Part shown: in pieces, positions 62,360 through 64,000 of the stretch
How the letters are laid out: each line of letters opens with the position of its first letter
How positions within the stretch are numbered: position 1 is the first letter of the stretch
Source of the DNA: DATBAX01 sp963762965
Lineage (GTDB): Bacteria; Acidobacteriota; Terriglobia; Terriglobales; Acidobacteriaceae
Length of the DNA stretch: 64,000 bases
Direction: 5' to 3'
Assembly: GCA_963762965.1 (NCBI GenBank)
Contig: CAVXME010000002.1
Span: 1 to 64,000, forward strand
Notes under the pieces: generated by a model
Databases searched by the model: none
Seen by the model: the letters and a program-made list of their open reading frames with translations, nothing else
What the model was told of the DNA's origin: nothing
Position numbers and translations under genes: made by a program

Positions 62360-64000
62360 ATGAAGCGCAAGTTCAAAACGATGGACGCGAATGAGGCCGT
62401 TGCGAACGTTGCCTATCGCCTCAATGAAGTGATCGCGATTTATCCGATCACGCCATCCTCGGCGATGGGGGAATGGGCCGATCAGTGGGCTTCAGAAGGC
62501 GTGCCCAACATCTGGGGAACGGTTCCACGTGTAGTGGAAATGCAGAGTGAAGGTGGAGCGGCCGGGGCGGTTCACGGGGCGCTCCAAACGGGGGCGCTGG
62601 CCACCACCTTCACTGCATCGCAGGGGCTGCTGTTGATGATCCCCAATATGAACAAGATTGCTGGCGAACTCACGCCGGCGGTATTTCACGTGTCAGCGCG
62701 CACACTTGCGACGCATGCGCTTTCGATCTTTGGGGATCACTCAGACGTGATGTCGTGCAGGAGTACGGGATTTGGGATGCTGTGCTCAAACTCAGTCCAG
62801 GAAGCCATGGACATGGCGCTGATCGCGCATGCAGCCTCGCTCGAATCCCGTATCCCCTTTTTGCATTTCTTTGATGGCTTCCGGACTTCGCATGAAGTCA
62901 ACAAGATTGAACTGCTCAACGAAGAAAATCTTCGGGCACTGATTAATATGGACCGCGTGTTCGAGCATCGTCAACGGGCGTTGTCGCCGGACCACCCAGT
63001 ACTTCGAGGCACCGCTCAGAATCCGGATGTTTATTTCCAGGCCCGCGAGGCGGCCAGTCCCTACTACGCAGCCTGTCCGGAAAAAGTCCAGGCAATGATG
63101 GACAAGTTTGCCCAGATCGTGGGCCGCAGTTATCACCTGTTCGATTATGTAGGTGCGCCTGATGCGGAAGAAGTGATCGTGATGATGGGTTCCGGCGCAG
63201 AGACAGCGCAGGAGACGGTCGAATACCTGGCTGCGTCTGGACGCAAAGTTGGCCTGTTGAAAGTCCGGCTATATCGGCCATTCTCGGTGCAGCATTTTCT
63301 TCAAGCTCTACCCAAAGCTGTGCGCAAGATTGCTGTGCTCGATCGCACCAAGGAAGCCGGAGCGGTCGGCGATCCACTTTATCTCGATATTGTGAATGCC
63401 ATCCAGGAAGGACTGAAGTTAGGTGTGGATCGTCCCAGCGTAGCCCCGGTGGTCCTCGGTGGACGCTACGGACTTTCTTCCAAGGAGTTCACTCCGGCCA
63501 TGGTGAAGGCGGTCTATGACAACTTCACCTCGGGCGCCCAGAAAGACCATTTTACTGTCGGCATAAACGATGATGTAAGCCACTCCAGCCTGGATTATGA
63601 TCGCGAATTCTCGATTGAGCCGGACAGCGTTGTCCGGGCCATGTTCTATGGCCTCGGAGCCGACGGAACCGTAGGCGCAAACAAGAATTCCATCAAGATT
63701 ATCGGCGAGAACACTGACAACTACGCCCAGGGCTACTTCGTTTACGATTCCAAGAAATCCGGAGCCATGACGGTTTCGCATCTGCGCTTCGGCCCGCAGC
63801 CGATCCACTCCAGCTATCTAATTTCCAAGGCCAACTTCGTCGCCTGCCATCAATGGATTTTTCTCGAGCGTTACGACATGCTCAGTTCTCTCGTGGAAGG
63901 CGGTGTGTTCCTTCTCAACAGTCCATTCGGCAAGGACGAGGTGTGGGACCGCCTGCCGCGCCAGATGCAGCAACAGCTGATCCAGAAAAAGGCGAAGTTT
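62360..64000 (+). CDS. nifJ: Pyruvate:ferredoxin (flavodoxin) oxidoreductase, N-terminal 547 residues
   Basis: The frame is open from ATG 62360 to the window end. MDANEAVANVAYRLNEVIAI and YPITPSSAMGEWADQW are the start of the family's pyrimidine-binding domain; then come FGDHSDVMSCR, the transketolase C-terminal-like domain (VIVMMGSGAETAQETVEYL, KVGLLKVRLYRPF) and the start of the gamma domain (FSIEPDSVVRAMFYGLGADGTVGANK). The full protein should have about 1190 residues, so the TPP- and Fe-S-binding half is beyond the window. It oxidises pyruvate to acetyl-CoA with reduced ferredoxin, typical of anaerobic or microaerobic metabolism. Confidence 0.93.
   Translation, partial: MKRKFKTMDANEAVANVAYRLNEVIAIYPITPSSAMGEWADQWASEGVPNIWGTVPRVVEMQSEGGAAGAVHGALQTGALATTFTASQGLLLMIPNMNKIAGELTPAVFHVSARTLATHALSIFGDHSDVMSCRSTGFGMLCSNSVQEAMDMALIAHAASLESRIPFLHFFDGFRTSHEVNKIELLNEENLRALINMDRVFEHRQRALSPDHPVLRGTAQNPDVYFQAREAASPYYAACPEKVQAMMDKFAQIVGRSYHLFDYVGAPDAEEVIVMMGSGAETAQETVEYLAASGRKVGLLKVRLYRPFSVQHFLQALPKAVRKIAVLDRTKEAGAVGDPLYLDIVNAIQEGLKLGVDRPSVAPVVLGGRYGLSSKEFTPAMVKAVYDNFTSGAQKDHFTVGINDDVSHSSLDYDREFSIEPDSVVRAMFYGLGADGTVGANKNSIKIIGENTDNYAQGYFVYDSKKSGAMTVSHLRFGPQPIHSSYLISKANFVACHQWIFLERYDMLSSLVEGGVFLLNSPFGKDEVWDRLPRQMQQQLIQKKAKF

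Overview
The window looks like two unrelated genomes joined end to end. Bases 1 to about 13,590 are AT-rich and carry compact, mostly short genes of a T4-related tailed phage: a gp23-type major capsid protein, an SF1 helicase interrupted by two inteins, a free-standing homing endonuclease and several unknown proteins. From about 13,590 to 64,000 the DNA is GC-rich and reads as a chromosome fragment of an Acidobacteriota-like bacterium. Signs of this are the Oar-like TonB receptor end, an exosortase, choice-of-anchor and Ig-like secreted lipoproteins, a sedolisin with a Gly-rich C-terminus, and a kinase-TonB fusion. Both the capsid gene and the TonB receptor gene are cut at the same point, so an assembly or amplification chimera is the simplest explanation. 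The taxonomic calls rest on gene style, not on a search.

The phage part starts with a palindrome of about 6 kb (1-6058). The right arm (about 3022-6058) holds intact genes. The left arm holds the same genes in reverse order, broken by clustered substitutions and indels, as expected from one low-quality fold-back read. Then come 6431-11257 on the + strand (two small proteins, the helicase, two small proteins) and 11254-13590 on the - strand (a membrane coiled-coil protein, a secreted protein, an unknown protein, a bidirectional terminator and gp23). TATAAATA boxes like T4 late promoters lie in several gaps.

The bacterial part begins with the C-terminus of a TonB-dependent receptor, an exosortase and rmlB-rmlA-rmlC (dTDP-sugar synthesis), so surface polysaccharide is a theme. 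From 18.4 to 40.4 kb lies an envelope-rich stretch: three paralogous beta-sandwich/Fn3 lipoproteins (the largest with a probable single-base frameshift), a pseudokinase-TonB fusion, an RNB ribonuclease, two paralogous PAS-LuxR regulators, an AMIN/FecR-like protein, a PilZ protein, an STN protein, two proteins sharing an unrecognised six-cysteine domain, and a DsbA-like oxidoreductase. Many gaps in this stretch hold palindromes of a CTAA..CC..GG..TTAG type, which may be operators of the two LuxR-like regulators.

The rest (40.5-64 kb) is mixed. It holds an SDR, tRNA-Arg(CCT), a FUSC-type membrane protein, a sedolisin, two MacB-like permeases, a GT2 transferase, PAP2, a 2-hydroxyacid dehydrogenase, a PNPOx-like protein, two aminotransferases, an MBL hydrolase and SecG. 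It ends with a group suggesting low-oxygen or acetate metabolism: a Crp/Fnr regulator with clustered cysteines, TonB, OsmC, a universal stress protein, an ADP-forming acyl-CoA synthetase-GNAT fusion and the start of a pyruvate:ferredoxin oxidoreductase. No CRISPR array, insertion sequence, rRNA or replication origin was recognised.
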